This document shows, in pieces, positions 18,557-28,103 of a DNA stretch of 64,000 nt. The stretch spans positions 123,905-187,904 of the forward strand of contig NZ_RHOU01000003.1 in NCBI RefSeq assembly GCF_003946645.1, given 5' to 3'. The notes beneath the pieces were generated by a model. That model saw only the letters and a program-made list of their open reading frames with translations. It did not search any database and was not told the origin of the DNA. Within the stretch, counting starts at the first letter, position 1; every line of letters starts with the position of its first letter. The translations under genes and the position numbers were made by a program. This DNA is from Lapidilactobacillus wuchangensis (GTDB lineage Bacteria > Bacillota > Bacilli > Lactobacillales > Lactobacillaceae).

Positions 18557-18757
18557 TGTATAAATAAATATTTTACTGAACCATTTGCTTAAGTAAATTG
18601 TAAGTTCTTCACGTAAAGTTCATCTTAGTTACGAGTTGTTTTCACGAACAATTTCAGCTAGAAAAATGCATAAATTTATGAAAGCCTTTTATTTCAAGTG
18701 CTGTTAGTCATCATTTTAGAAAAAATATACCAAGAATATGACTAATTAGCAGCCACT

Positions 18758-18802
18758 AAAAAGCTCGTTATCAGTTTTAAAACTGATAACGAGCTTTTTT
18801 GA
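18758..18802 (-). terminator. Bidirectional terminator after ahpF
   Basis: Near-perfect palindrome (AGCTCGTTATCAG with its complement) flanked by A and T runs on both sides, so it can end transcription from either direction. Confidence 0.92.
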
Positions 18803-18870
18803 ATGCTTTGAAAAATTTATTTGAGGATCGAGTCAGCCAACACCACAACTTGCTTTTCCGATCACGGCAA

Positions 18871-20415
18871 TTAATGCCGAATCAAATAATCAAAAGCACT
18901 TAAACTTGCCGTTGCACCGGCACCAATGGCAATCGCAATCTGTTTGTAAGGAACGGTGGTGCAATCACCAGCCGCGAAAACACCAGCAACATTAGTGGCA
19001 TTATGATCATCCACTTCGATTTCGTGATGGGCACTTAAGGCAATGGTATCCCCTAGCCAATCCGTATTAGGTAATAAACCTACTTGAACGAAAACACCAG
19101 CCAGATCGACAGTTTGTTCTTGACCGCTAGTTCGGTCTTGATAGGTCAAACCAGTCACTTGATTAGTACCGTTAATTTGTTGCGTGGCTGCATTCGTCAC
19201 CACAGTCACATTCTTCAAGGAATCCAACTTCTGCTGTAAAACCTCATCAGCCGCTAATTTAGGCATAAATTCAATCAGCGTGACTTGCCGACTAGTTCCG
19301 GCCAAATCAATGGCAGCTTCCACACCTGAATTACCGCCGCCGATCACGGCAACATCTTTGTCACGATACAGGGGGCCGTCACAATGAGGGCAATAAGCCA
19401 CACCCTTCGTTTTAAGAGCAGCCTCACCAGGAATTCCTAATTCCCGCCAGTGAGCGCCAGTGGCAATAACCACACTTTGACTTTGCAATTGGTCACCAGA
19501 ACTCAGGGTCAACTGAAATTGCTTATCCCCTAACTTCTGAAGGCCTGTTGCTTGAAAACCCTCAATTAAGTGAATCGGGTATTTCTCAACATGGACGCGA
19601 ACGTTCTTCATCAGTTGCTCGCCTTCAATATAAGGCGTCCCGATAAAATTCTCGATACCTAACGTTTCCAGTGGTTGACCGCCAAAACGTTCAGCGACTA
19701 ATCCCACGGTTAAGCCTTTACGAACGGCATAAATTGCTGCAGTTGCCGCTGCCGGTCCGCCACCAACGACTAACACATCATAGGCGATGGCATCAGCAGA
19801 CGCGACGTGGAAGACCACTTCTTTACTAGCCAGTTTTTGAACAATTTCTGCAACAGTCATTCGACCACTGGCCCATTCGGCACCATTTAAATAAACTGTG
19901 GGCACTGCCAAAATATTCTTGGCAGTCACTTCTTCCTGATACATGCCGCCCTCGATCATCGTATGACTGATTTTAGGATTCAACACACTCATAATGTTAA
20001 GTGCCTGAACAACATCAGGACAGTTCGTGCAAGTCAAACTGGCATAAGTCTCAAAATGCAAATCCTGGTCAATCGCCATAATTTGTTGTTTAACCGCCGC
20101 CGAAATTTTAGGCTCGTGCCCTGAAACTTGCAACAAGGCCAAAACAAACGACTCGAACTCGTGGCCCAAAGGCACGCCAGCGAACGTAATCCGGCCTTGA
20201 GGCGCTTTAGCGGTGCTTAAGGTAAAACTCGGTGTCCGTGGTAACTTCGCTGTCACGAGGCTTAATTTTGCTGATAAGCCCACCACTTCGTTGAGAAATT
20301 CCTGAACTTCAGTGGAAGCTTGGTCAGTTCCTAAGCTCGCTGTCAAAATCACCTCTTGATCAAGTAGTTGTAAATATTGGTTTAATTGTGCTTTTAATGT
20401 TTGATTGAGAACCAT
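18871..20415 (-). CDS. ahpF: Alkyl hydroperoxide reductase subunit F (NADH:peroxiredoxin reductase)
   Basis: Flavoenzyme that re-reduces AhpC with NADH. The N-terminal tandem thioredoxin-like domain has the redox pair C129/C132 (TCTNC). FAD-binding GGGPAA is at 218-223, and the thioredoxin-reductase-like redox centre C342/C345 (YCPHCDG) is present, followed by the NAD-binding [10 protein letters not shown]. 514 aa is the normal length. ATG follows AAGGAGG. It begins 12 nt after ahpC and shares its promoter. Confidence 0.96.
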   Translation of the reverse strand: MVLNQTLKAQLNQYLQLLDQEVILTASLGTDQASTEVQEFLNEVVGLSAKLSLVTAKLPRTPSFTLSTAKAPQGRITFAGVPLGHEFESFVLALLQVSGHEPKISAAVKQQIMAIDQDLHFETYASLTCTNCPDVVQALNIMSVLNPKISHTMIEGGMYQEEVTAKNILAVPTVYLNGAEWASGRMTVAEIVQKLASKEVVFHVASADAIAYDVLVVGGGPAAATAAIYAVRKGLTVGLVAERFGGQPLETLGIENFIGTPYIEGEQLMKNVRVHVEKYPIHLIEGFQATGLQKLGDKQFQLTLSSGDQLQSQSVVIATGAHWRELGIPGEAALKTKGVAYCPHCDGPLYRDKDVAVIGGGNSGVEAAIDLAGTSRQVTLIEFMPKLAADEVLQQKLDSLKNVTVVTNAATQQINGTNQVTGLTYQDRTSGQEQTVDLAGVFVQVGLLPNTDWLGDTIALSAHHEIEVDDHNATNVAGVFAAGDCTTVPYKQIAIAIGAGATASLSAFDYLIRH

Positions 20416-20427
20416 TGGTGATCCTCC

Positions 20428-20991
20428 TTAAATCTTGCCAACTAAATCCAAACCTGGTGTTAAAGTTTCACTGCCTTCTTTCCATTTGGCAGGGCAAACT
20501 TCACCAGGATGAGCAGCAACATATTGGCCTGCTTTAATCCGGTCAATATATTCACTAGCGTTACGACCAATACCATCAGCATTAACTTCCATTGATTGGA
20601 CAATCCCTTCAGGATCAATGATAAAGGTCCCCCGTTGTGCCAAACCTTGATCCTCGTCTAAAACATCAAACAAACGTGAAATTTTCTGTGAGGGATCACC
20701 AATCATGGTGTATTCAATCGTTCCGACAGCATCAGAATGGTCATGCCATGCCTTATGAACAAAATGAGTATCTGTTGAGACTGAATAAACTTCAGTTCCT
20801 AGAGCTTGCAGTGTGGCATATTGTTCCTGTAAATCTTGTAATTCAGTTGGGCAAACAAATGAGAAGTCAGCTGGGTAAAACATCACAACACTCCAGTGAC
20901 CTTTTAAATCTTGCTCAGAAACATCAATGAATTTTCCTTGACGATAAGCCTTTGCTTGAAAAGTACCGATTTCTTTACCAACTAATGACAT
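20428..20991 (-). CDS. ahpC: Alkyl hydroperoxide reductase subunit C (peroxiredoxin)
   Basis: 2-Cys peroxiredoxin, 187 aa, reducing H2O2 and organic peroxides. Peroxidatic Cys47 sits in FVCPTE and resolving Cys166 in VCPAKW. ATG at 20991 has GGGAGG upstream; the longer frame to 21006 is not supported. First gene of ahpCF. The promoter is overlapped by a perfect inverted repeat, consistent with peroxide-responsive repression. Confidence 0.97.
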   Translation of the reverse strand: MSLVGKEIGTFQAKAYRQGKFIDVSEQDLKGHWSVVMFYPADFSFVCPTELQDLQEQYATLQALGTEVYSVSTDTHFVHKAWHDHSDAVGTIEYTMIGDPSQKISRLFDVLDEDQGLAQRGTFIIDPEGIVQSMEVNADGIGRNASEYIDRIKAGQYVAAHPGEVCPAKWKEGSETLTPGLDLVGKI

Positions 20992-21031
20992 GATATAGCC
21001 TCCCAAAAATTATGATGTAATGATAACAGCT

Positions 21032-21062
21032 ACATTATAATTTATAATCGTTATAATGTAAA
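21032..21062 (-). promoter_or_regulatory. ahpCF promoter overlapped by a PerR-like palindrome
   Basis: On the minus strand, -35 TTTACA (21062-21057) and -10 TATAAT (21039-21034) are 17 nt apart. A perfect inverted repeat ACATTATAA/TTATAATGT (21032-21040 and 21051-21059) covers both hexamers, with a further TATAAT inside. The half-site resembles the PerR box (TTATAAT) but the spacing is 10 nt rather than 1, so the regulator is inferred. PerR control of ahpCF is established in Firmicutes. Confidence 0.7.
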
Positions 21063-21109
21063 GGCATCCAATTCCCCACCAATAACTTTTTCATTACAAA
21101 TAAAAAGCA

Positions 21110-21145
21110 AAAAAAACGACTATTCCTTGTTAGAATAGTCGTTTG
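21110..21145 (-). terminator. Intrinsic terminator after the EIIA gene
   Basis: Stem AAACGACTATTC/GAATAGTCGTTT with a 7-nt loop and a T run on the minus strand. Confidence 0.9.
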
Positions 21146-21220
21146 AGCGATTTGTTTAAGTTGAATAATTGATTAACGATGTCCTGAAAGCCATTTAATC
21201 GGTCGTTAAAATTACTGAGG

Positions 21221-21718
21221 TCAGCCCTTGACCGTCGCTGTTCCTAACCGATGACCACCAAAAATGGGCCCGTAATTAATTGCCAAATGATCTAATTTTT
21301 CGGCGGAATTAGTAATCACGACCACGACGGTATCAGACATCCCCGCAGCTTTGATTTGCAAGCGATTCATACTAGCAATTCGCTGACCGCCGTTAACTTG
21401 CTGACCATCCGTGACGTGGATTCTAAACGGCTGACCGTGTAAATCAGCAGTATTCAATCCCATATGCAATAAAACATCTAAACCGTTGGCCATTTTAAAA
21501 TAAATGGCATGTTTGGTGCTGGCCACCAACGTGACTTGCCCACTAACTGGTGCATAAATAAAGCCATCACTAGGAATCACCCCGAAACCTTGACCTAGCG
21601 TGTGCTGGGCAAAAACTGGATCTTTTACTTTGATCAAATCGATCACTTCACCATCCACAGGTGCGTAAATCTGATTACTCACTTTAGCAACCGAATGGTG
21701 GTGGAATAATTGAAACAT
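21221..21718 (-). CDS. PTS EIIA component, glucose family (stand-alone)
   Basis: Single-domain EIIA of the glucose/crr type, 165 aa. Phosphorylatable His85 lies in LDVLLHMGLNT, with the second active-site His70 (STKHAIYF). In Firmicutes this domain is usually fused to EIIBC; an orphan copy may serve several permeases lacking their own EIIA. No EIIB or EIIC is nearby. It follows argR on the same strand with a gap of 36 nt and is ended by its own terminator. Confidence 0.92.
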   Translation of the reverse strand: MFQLFHHHSVAKVSNQIYAPVDGEVIDLIKVKDPVFAQHTLGQGFGVIPSDGFIYAPVSGQVTLVASTKHAIYFKMANGLDVLLHMGLNTADLHGQPFRIHVTDGQQVNGGQRIASMNRLQIKAAGMSDTVVVVITNSAEKLDHLAINYGPIFGGHRLGTATVKG

Positions 21719-21754
21719 AGGCGCCCTTCGACTTTCTATTCCATTAACATCTGT

Positions 21755-22216
21755 TTAAATATGCGTGGATAAATAATCAGACACAACTTGAGCCTGATCA
21801 TTATCTTTGCAAAAAGCCACGACCGTATCATGGCCGGCAATTGTTCCTAAAATATCAGCCGGTGGTGTATCACGTAAATCATCTAACGCGGCTGCTAAGA
21901 AATTACCATAACTAGGACTGGTGTGAATAATCACCAAGAAACCGACCACATCAACTGATTTGGTAACTGTTTTTAAGGCTGACTGTAATCGTTGTTCGGC
22001 ATCGCCTTGGGTCTCGGTGGTTAATTTGATATAGCGTGACTTGCCATACTCATCACGCATTTTCGTAACCTTCAACTCACGTAAATCGCGAGATAAGGTG
22101 GCCTGGGTAGTTCGTACTCCGTATTCATGCAAGTAGTCTTGTAATTCTTCTTGTGTATGGACTAAGTGTTCATGGACAATTTTTTGTAAAATAGCTTGTC
22201 GTTCTTTTTTCTTCAT
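21755..22216 (-). CDS. argR: Arginine repressor-type regulator ArgR/AhrC
   Basis: 153 aa. N-terminal winged helix (RTTQATLSRDLRELKV) and C-terminal oligomerisation/arginine-binding domain with GTIAGHDT and the acidic ligand residues near DDLRD. ATG at 22216 has TAGGAGCG upstream; the longer frame to 22261 overlaps argS and is unlikely. It is 19 nt after argS, so its expression is tied to the argS T-box. Lactobacilli often carry two ArgR-type proteins; which one this is cannot be said. Confidence 0.94.
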   Translation of the reverse strand: MKKKERQAILQKIVHEHLVHTQEELQDYLHEYGVRTTQATLSRDLRELKVTKMRDEYGKSRYIKLTTETQGDAEQRLQSALKTVTKSVDVVGFLVIIHTSPSYGNFLAAALDDLRDTPPADILGTIAGHDTVVAFCKDNDQAQVVSDYLSTHI

Positions 22217-22235
22217 AAAATAATCGCTCCTACAT

Positions 22236-23930
22236 CTACATTTCTGCTGGTGCTTGAACACCTAATAAATCTAAAGCTGCTTGCAAGACTTGACTTACCG
22301 CGCTGACCAAAGCCAAACGTGCATTCAATTCATCATCAGCAACTAAAATCTTAGAATTCGCATAGTATTTGTTGAAAGCCTTCGCCAAGCGTAAAGCAAA
22401 TTTAGCTACTACAGATGGTTCATATTCAGTTGCCGCCCGTTTGATGATATTCGGGAAATCGGCCAAATACTTCAACACATCCCATGCTTGTGGATCAGTC
22501 AAAGCCAGCTTGCTAGTTGTTAAATCAAGCTTAGTTCCCGCCTTGCGCAGAATACTTTGCGCCCGCGCATTAGTGTATTGCACATAAGGTCCAGTTTCGC
22601 CTTCAAAACGAACAACTTCTTGCAAACTGAAATCAAAACTATCTAAGCGATCATTCTTCAAGTCATGGAAAATAACCGCGCCCACGCCAACTTGATGCGC
22701 CACTTGATCAGCATTGGCCAAGTCAGGATTTTTAGCGGCGATTTGTGCCTTAGCCAAATCAACAGCATCATCCAAAACCTTATCTAGTAAGACGACATTA
22801 CCTTTACGGGTTGACAACTTTTTACCGTCCTTGGTAATCAAACCAAACGGTACGTGAACAATATCTTGGGCCCAAGTATGACCCATTTTTTCAAGAACAG
22901 CTTTTAATTGCTTGAAATGTTCAGTCTGCTCACTACCAACCACATAAAGTGACTTGGCAAAGTGGAATTTATTGTAACGATCAATTGCGGCTGCTAAATC
23001 ACGGGTAATATAAAGGGTGGCACCATCAGAACGTTTGATCAAAGCTGGTGTCAAACCTTCAGCAGTTAAATCAACGATCTGGGCGCCTTGGCTTTCTTGA
23101 AGCAAATGTTTGTCAGTTAATTCTTGCACGACTGGGTCCATCTTATCATTGTAATAAGCTTCGCCATTGTCAGAATCGAATTCGACGCCTAAACGTTGAT
23201 AAATCTTGTTGAATTCTGCTAACGAAAGGCCGCGGAACCATTCCCATAAATGAGTTGCTTCAGGATCACCGTCTTCCAGTTTTTTGAACCATAAACGACC
23301 TTCATCATCTAACGCTGGATCAGTTTCGGCCTCTTTATGGAAACGAACATAATACTTCAGTAAATTGCCAATTGGATCAGCTTTGATTTCGGCTTCGCTG
23401 CCCCATTTGTGATAAGCCACGATCAATTTACCAAATTGAGTGCCCCAGTCACCTAAATAATTGATTTTATAAGGGTGGTAACCGATTTTGCTATAAATCT
23501 TCGCTAAAGAATTACCAATGACGGTTGAGCGCAAATGGCCCATTGACATTGGCTTAGCAATGTTAGGTGATGACATATCGATGGGCACATTGCCACCGGC
23601 ACCTAAATCACTATCACCATAATGCTCGCCTGCAGTTAAAACGGTCGTCAAAATATCTTGGGCAAAAGCTGACTTATCTAAGAAAAAGTTAACATACGCA
23701 CCAGTTGCGACGACTTGTTCATAACCAGTTTGGTCAATTGCGGCAACCAAACTTTGAGCAATTAATGGTGGTGCTTGCCGCCGAACTTTAGCCAAACTAA
23801 ACGTTGGAAAAGCATAATCACCTAATTTTGATGATTTCGGTACTTCCAGTAATTCAGCAATTTTGTCAGCTGGTAATTCAGTGCCTAAAACGGCAACTAA
23901 GCTGGCAATGACGTTATCTTTTGCGTTCAT
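22236..23930 (-). CDS. argS: Arginine-tRNA ligase
   Basis: 564 aa class I synthetase. N-terminal ArgRS additional domain, HIGH-like motif (SSPNIAKPMSMGHLRST), KMSK-like motif KLSTRKG, and the DALR anticodon-binding domain at the C-terminus. ATG follows TAGGAGG. Preceded by a T-box leader with an Arg specifier and followed by argR, linking arginine supply to both charging and regulation. Confidence 0.97.
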   Translation of the reverse strand: MNAKDNVIASLVAVLGTELPADKIAELLEVPKSSKLGDYAFPTFSLAKVRRQAPPLIAQSLVAAIDQTGYEQVVATGAYVNFFLDKSAFAQDILTTVLTAGEHYGDSDLGAGGNVPIDMSSPNIAKPMSMGHLRSTVIGNSLAKIYSKIGYHPYKINYLGDWGTQFGKLIVAYHKWGSEAEIKADPIGNLLKYYVRFHKEAETDPALDDEGRLWFKKLEDGDPEATHLWEWFRGLSLAEFNKIYQRLGVEFDSDNGEAYYNDKMDPVVQELTDKHLLQESQGAQIVDLTAEGLTPALIKRSDGATLYITRDLAAAIDRYNKFHFAKSLYVVGSEQTEHFKQLKAVLEKMGHTWAQDIVHVPFGLITKDGKKLSTRKGNVVLLDKVLDDAVDLAKAQIAAKNPDLANADQVAHQVGVGAVIFHDLKNDRLDSFDFSLQEVVRFEGETGPYVQYTNARAQSILRKAGTKLDLTTSKLALTDPQAWDVLKYLADFPNIIKRAATEYEPSVVAKFALRLAKAFNKYYANSKILVADDELNARLALVSAVSQVLQAALDLLGVQAPAEM

Positions 23931-23939
23931 TAAAATCCT

Positions 23940-24146
23940 CCTATTTTTTCAACCAAAGAAAAACCGCCCCTAAGGATTAGAGACGGAAATTCCGCGGTAC
24001 CACTCTGTTTGCCAATAATGGCCACTTTTTAGTAAGTGTTCACTTTTAATCATTAGTGCGCCAGAAATTGGAATGCCTTGTCTTCCACTGTCACAAGGTC
24101 GCTGTGCCTGCCAAGTATTTCTTTTTTCTAATGATCTGCTACAAAT
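23940..24146 (-). promoter_or_regulatory. T-box leader of argS (Arg)
   Basis: Minus-strand leader with the T-box sequence GTGGTACCGCGG (about 23992-24003). The following terminator stem is CCGTCTCT/AGGGGCGG (23987-23964), with several G-U pairs and a T run. The Stem I specifier reads CGC at 24060-24058 in the context TGG-CGC-ACT. A -10 TATAAT lies at 24152-24147; the -35 is weak. With argR downstream, the riboswitch would also set the level of the repressor. Confidence 0.9.
23955..23987 (-). terminator. Intrinsic terminator within the argS T-box leader
   Basis: Eight-pair stem, including G-U pairs, then TTTTTC on the minus strand. It is the alternative fold to the T-box antiterminator. Confidence 0.85.
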
Positions 24147-24194
24147 ATTATACACTAAGTATACAGTTCCTCAGTTAAAAAAGCTATCGTCTTT

Positions 24195-25313
24195 TCAAAA
24201 AAGTAGCGGTAAAGTAATATTTTCATAATCTAAGGGATACAAATCAGTCAACGTAATCCCTAAAAGCCGAATCCCATCGTCTAAATTACCGTACTGTTGC
24301 CACAAATGCCAGGCCTCGGCGAAAATTTCTGGCGCCGTTGCTAAGTAACCATCTAGTGAACGACGCTTGGTCGTCGTGTTAAAATCACGATCACGCATTT
24401 TTAGAACTAAAACTTTACCATGAACTTGTTTTTTAGCCAGGGCACGAGCCACACTAGCACTTAACTCCGTTAGCTCGCGGCGGACCCGCTCATTGGTCGT
24501 AATCGTTTGACCATAAGTACTTTCTTTACCAATCGATTTGCGATCACGTTGTTCAGAAACTGGATTGTCATCCACCCCGCGAGCATGACGATAAAGCACA
24601 TAGCCCATTTTTTTGTAACGACGAATTAATTCGTCTTGCGGGATCTTTAATAAATCAGCACCGGTAAAAACACCAAGCTCGTGTAAACTGGCCTGCATCT
24701 TTTTACCAACACCAAAGAATTTATCAATCGACAACTCGCTGAGAAACGCTTGGGCCATCTCTGGCCGCACAATCGTCCGCCCCATAGGTTTGTTGTGATC
24801 TGAAGCAACTTTGGCCAGAAACTTATTATAAGAAATGCCCAACGAACAAGTCAAACCAGTTTTGATCAGAATTTGTTGTTGCAACCAGCTAGCCATTTTA
24901 ATCGTATTCGGTTCCTGCCATTTATTGACCGTCACATCAAGAAAGGCCTCATCCAACGAAATTGGTTCGATAATGTCCGTTAGTTCGTGAAATAATTGAT
25001 GCACTTGACTGGACACTTCTCGATAACGATCAAAACGTGGTGGTACAAAAACCAGCTCTTGGTCCGGAATGAGTTTTAAAGCTTGGGCCGCTGGCATTGC
25101 CGAATGAACGCCGTACTTGCGCGCCACATAATTGGCCGTCGTCACCACACCATGGCCATGAGTTTGCCGCGGATCTGGCGCAACCACCACAGCCTTGGTC
25201 CGCAAATGCGGTTGATCATGAATCTCGACTGACGCATAAAAAGCATCCATGTCCACATGAATAATCCGCCGTTGGACATGATATTGCAAGGGAATCTCTA
25301 ACCAACCAGCCAT
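24195..25313 (-). CDS. dinB: DNA polymerase IV (Y family)
   Basis: Translesion polymerase of 372 aa. Catalytic acidic residues in HVDMDAFYASVE (19-30) and the SLDEAF motif, then helix-hairpin-helix (FFGVGKK) and little-finger domain. The frame is open much further upstream (to 25514), but that extension runs into repeat R3. The ATG at 25313 has a perfect AAGGAGGTGATCACC site, so it is the start. No C-terminal beta-clamp motif is obvious apart from the ITLPLLF end, which resembles one. Confidence 0.96.
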   Translation of the reverse strand: MAGWLEIPLQYHVQRRIIHVDMDAFYASVEIHDQPHLRTKAVVVAPDPRQTHGHGVVTTANYVARKYGVHSAMPAAQALKLIPDQELVFVPPRFDRYREVSSQVHQLFHELTDIIEPISLDEAFLDVTVNKWQEPNTIKMASWLQQQILIKTGLTCSLGISYNKFLAKVASDHNKPMGRTIVRPEMAQAFLSELSIDKFFGVGKKMQASLHELGVFTGADLLKIPQDELIRRYKKMGYVLYRHARGVDDNPVSEQRDRKSIGKESTYGQTITTNERVRRELTELSASVARALAKKQVHGKVLVLKMRDRDFNTTTKRRSLDGYLATAPEIFAEAWHLWQQYGNLDDGIRLLGITLTDLYPLDYENITLPLLF

Positions 25314-25435
25314 GGTGATCACCTCCTTATGATTGACTTCAATTGTAATCAAGACTAGCAAAATAGTTACTAAGCTAAATCGGTGCTTTTCATTGAATAG
25401 ACTTAAAACAGAAAATTCAATGATGTGGTTTTTAA

Positions 25436-26020
25436 ACGGAATGGCGTCGGACTCTGTTCCGGGCTGCTTGGCGTGGAACGCTGCCGACACTGATCTGAGC
25501 CAATTACAAACCAAATTGTCTCAGATACAGGTCTTATTGTAAGTGCTAAAGCACTAACAATAATTTGGCGGCTGACGCCAAGATCCCTCCACGCCGTCTG
25601 GAGTTAATTCACTTCACTTTATCTTTGCCAGTAATCAATGCAGTCAGTGTAAGATTGCAGCAAATATCTGACTTATATCAAGGCCTCAAATTTTACAGCT
25701 GACGCCAAGCACTTGTTCTTGACTGCGAAATAGTTTAAATCTGGTAGAAGAACGGATTAGTAAGAATTAATTGCTGTCTAACTGGGTTAAGCTATCCCAC
25801 GGCATTTGTCTTAAGCACTAACAACAGTAAAGTGCACCAACTCAATTCCAGACGGAATGGAGGGCGTGGTTGTCAGCCGCCAAATTATACTTAGCGATTT
25901 ATCGCTTAGTATAAGGCTCGTATTTGAAACAATTTGGTCTTCAATTGGTTCAAATCGATGCCGGCCGCGTTCCACAACCAGCAAGCCCGCAATGGAGTCA
26001 GACGCCATTCTGTTTTATCA
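25436..26020. repeat. Composite structured repeat R3 (module A minus, A-like module plus)
   Basis: Module A (minus) has CTTGGCG/CGCCAAG arms at 25467-25473 and 25576-25582. The right module (plus) has TGGTTG/CAACCA arms at 25867-25872 and 25975-25980, with P3 built on TTATACTTAGCGA and P4 on ATTTGAA/TTCAAAT. The spacer differs from R1/R4/R7 and contains a stray GCTGACGCCAAG segment (about 25700), so it looks recombinant. Lies between the zwf terminator and dinB. Confidence 0.88.
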
Positions 26021-26080
26021 TCTATCTAATTGAAACTTAAGTCCACATACGATGATATGCCTGCAAATAATTTACAATGC

Positions 26081-26130
26081 AAATACGTCCGTGATAACTA
26101 TCAATTCTAACATTATCACAGACGTATTTT
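26081..26130 (-). terminator. Intrinsic terminator after zwf
   Basis: Stem AAATACGTC.GTGATAA with its complement (26081-26097 and 26113-26129), one mismatch, A/T tails on both sides. Confidence 0.88.
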
Positions 26131-26170
26131 TATTAATTATTCAAAAGTTCAAAACTTTAATTCAACAATT

Positions 26171-27628
26171 CTAGCCTTGATAGATCCAGTGACGACCAGT
26201 TTTAGCCAATAGTTCATCAGCCGCTTTAGGTCCCATTGAACCTGACGCATAATTAGGAAAATCAGGGCAATCACATTGCTCCCAAGCTTGGCGGATTTTA
26301 TCAACGAAATGCCAAGCACCGGCCATATCTTGCCACTGAACAAAGTTACTCTGATGACCTCGCACAACTTCTAATAAAAGTCGTTCATAGGCGTCGGGAA
26401 CCAATTGTTGATCCGCATCACTTAATTGGTATCGCAAATCATGTAAAACTGCTTCAGTACCAGTCCCAACTTGTTTCCCATTAATTGAGAAAACAAAGCC
26501 AGATTCTGGTTCAACTTCAATCGTCAGCACTGGGGCAGCTAAACTTTCACCACCAAACAAGTTAGAGGTTGCTTTCTTAAAGACCACATCGATCCGTGTT
26601 TTCTTCTCAGGCAAACGTTTCCCCGTCCGGACATAGAATGGAACCCCTTGCCATTGTGGCAAATCTAATTTAATTTCGCCGGCCACAAAGGTTTCCACAT
26701 TCGACTGAGGATTAATTTTTTCTTCTTGACGATAGCCAATTTGCTTGCCATCTGCACTTGGACCATATTGACCACGGACAAAATTCGCCTGCACTTCTTC
26801 TTCGCTCAATTGATGTAAATGGGTAAAGACTTGTTCCCGTGCCGCTTCAACAGTTTGGTCACACAACGTATCTGGTTCTGGGAAAGTCAGCATGGCAATG
26901 ACCTGCATAATATGATTTTGCACCATATCACGCAAAGCACCAGCTGTTTCATAATAGCCACCACGTTCTTCAACGCCCAGTGATTCTGCTAAGGTAATTT
27001 GAACATTATCAATATAGTCATGATTCCAGCTGGCATTGATCATTGGATTAGCAAACCGCAGATATGGCAAAGTTTGCACCATTTCTTTACCCAAATAATG
27101 ATCGATCCGGAAAACTTGATCACTATCAAAAGTATTGACGATTGCATCGTTTAATTCCTTCGCAGAATCATAATCATGGCCAAATGGCTTTTCAATGATC
27201 AAACGACTAAAGCCATCATGGCTCAACAAATCCTCACTGCGCAAATACTGGGCAATTGTGCCAAACAAAGCTGGTGCCATCGCCATATAAAAAATACGAT
27301 TGCCTTGTAATTGATATTTCTGATCTAATTCATCAATTAATTTCTTTAGAATGACATAATGAGCCGCGTCCTGAACGTCATGCGATTGATAATAAAAATG
27401 TGCCGCAAATGCCGCTTGCTGCTCAGGCGTACCTTCGTGCAAATTATCCTGAACAGTTTGACGGAAATATTCATGAGTCCACGGCCGGCGGGCAGTCCCA
27501 ATAACTGCGAAATGCTGATCTAGCTGACCTTTTTGAAACAACTGAAAAAGTGCTGGATAAAGCTTCCGATGAGCTAAATCACCTGACCCACCAAAAATAA
27601 CAAATAACACCGGATTTTCTTTACTCAT
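26171..27628 (-). CDS. zwf: Glucose-6-phosphate 1-dehydrogenase
   Basis: First enzyme of the oxidative pentose phosphate / phosphoketolase route, making NAD(P)H and 6-phosphogluconolactone. The N-terminal dinucleotide motif GGSGDLA is at 13-19, the active-site segment RIDHYLGKE is intact, and the C-terminal domain is complete (485 aa). Monocistronic as far as can be seen, with a terminator downstream and no recognised operator upstream. Confidence 0.97.
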   Translation of the reverse strand: MSKENPVLFVIFGGSGDLAHRKLYPALFQLFQKGQLDQHFAVIGTARRPWTHEYFRQTVQDNLHEGTPEQQAAFAAHFYYQSHDVQDAAHYVILKKLIDELDQKYQLQGNRIFYMAMAPALFGTIAQYLRSEDLLSHDGFSRLIIEKPFGHDYDSAKELNDAIVNTFDSDQVFRIDHYLGKEMVQTLPYLRFANPMINASWNHDYIDNVQITLAESLGVEERGGYYETAGALRDMVQNHIMQVIAMLTFPEPDTLCDQTVEAAREQVFTHLHQLSEEEVQANFVRGQYGPSADGKQIGYRQEEKINPQSNVETFVAGEIKLDLPQWQGVPFYVRTGKRLPEKKTRIDVVFKKATSNLFGGESLAAPVLTIEVEPESGFVFSINGKQVGTGTEAVLHDLRYQLSDADQQLVPDAYERLLLEVVRGHQSNFVQWQDMAGAWHFVDKIRQAWEQCDCPDFPNYASGSMGPKAADELLAKTGRHWIYQG

Positions 27629-27837
27629 AACTGGCCACTAACCTCTTTTATCGATTACTTAGTACCTCTATTCTACACTAAGTCGACTAAAAGCTTAAAT
27701 GTTTCCACTTTTAATTAGTTACTGAAAATTAGCTCGCCCATTGCGTCCAAAAACTGTTCAAAACCTGCTCATTAGTTTCTTGATTGGTAAATGAATAAAG
27801 TGGTGCAAAACATTGGCCCAACCAGCTGAACCTGCCT

Positions 27838-27905
27838 CTTAAACAGCAGACAGAATGTTGTCTGACGCTGTTCCAGGATTCTTGGCATAAAACCACCGCC
27901 CAGAC
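27838..27905. repeat. Decayed half copy of the structured repeat (minus)
   Basis: Recognisable outer tail and arm (CAGAAT ... GTCTGACGCTGTTCC ... CTTGGCA), then a degraded core ACCACCGCCCAGAC in place of GGAACGCGGCC. The 5' half is missing. Confidence 0.55.
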
Positions 27906-27988
27906 TATCAAGTTGAACTAAACCACATCCATATTAAAAAGCGGATTATCGGCACTAAAAGAATTAAACCCCGTTGATTAAGAAATAA

Positions 27989-28063
27989 GCAACCCAACAA
28001 GAAAAACCTACTCACCAATTTCTAGCATCAACTAGAGACCAATAAGCAGGTTACTTGTGTTGC
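27989..28063 (-). terminator. Possible terminator after the GH31 gene
   Basis: Imperfect long hairpin: GCAACCCAACAAG opposite CTTGTGTTGC, with AACCT/AGGTT inside. On the minus strand it is followed by only a short T-rich tail (TTATTTCTT). Tentative. Confidence 0.45.
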
Positions 28064-28103
28064 TATTCAATTGTCACCGTCATTACTTCATTACTTCATG
28101 CCT

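Larger units (their letters stand above)
18217..18870. other. Gene-free AT-rich interval between prsA and ahpF
   Basis: Apart from the prsA terminator, the small RNA candidate and the convergent terminator at 18758-18802, I see only AT-rich sequence without a reading frame that has a ribosome site. Confidence 0.6.
27629..28103. other. Intergenic interval between the GH31 gene and zwf
   Basis: No credible gene. It contains a decayed half copy of the structured repeat (27838-27905) and an imperfect hairpin (27989-28063) next to the end of the GH31 gene. The rest is unremarkable. Confidence 0.6.

Noticed and set aside
25314..25514. N-terminal extension of DinB
   Set aside because: The extension runs into repeat R3, while ATG 25313 has a perfect ribosome site and gives the normal N-terminus.
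27729..27911. 60-codon open frame between GH31 and zwf
   Set aside because: No ribosome site, and it overlaps a decayed repeat half copy.
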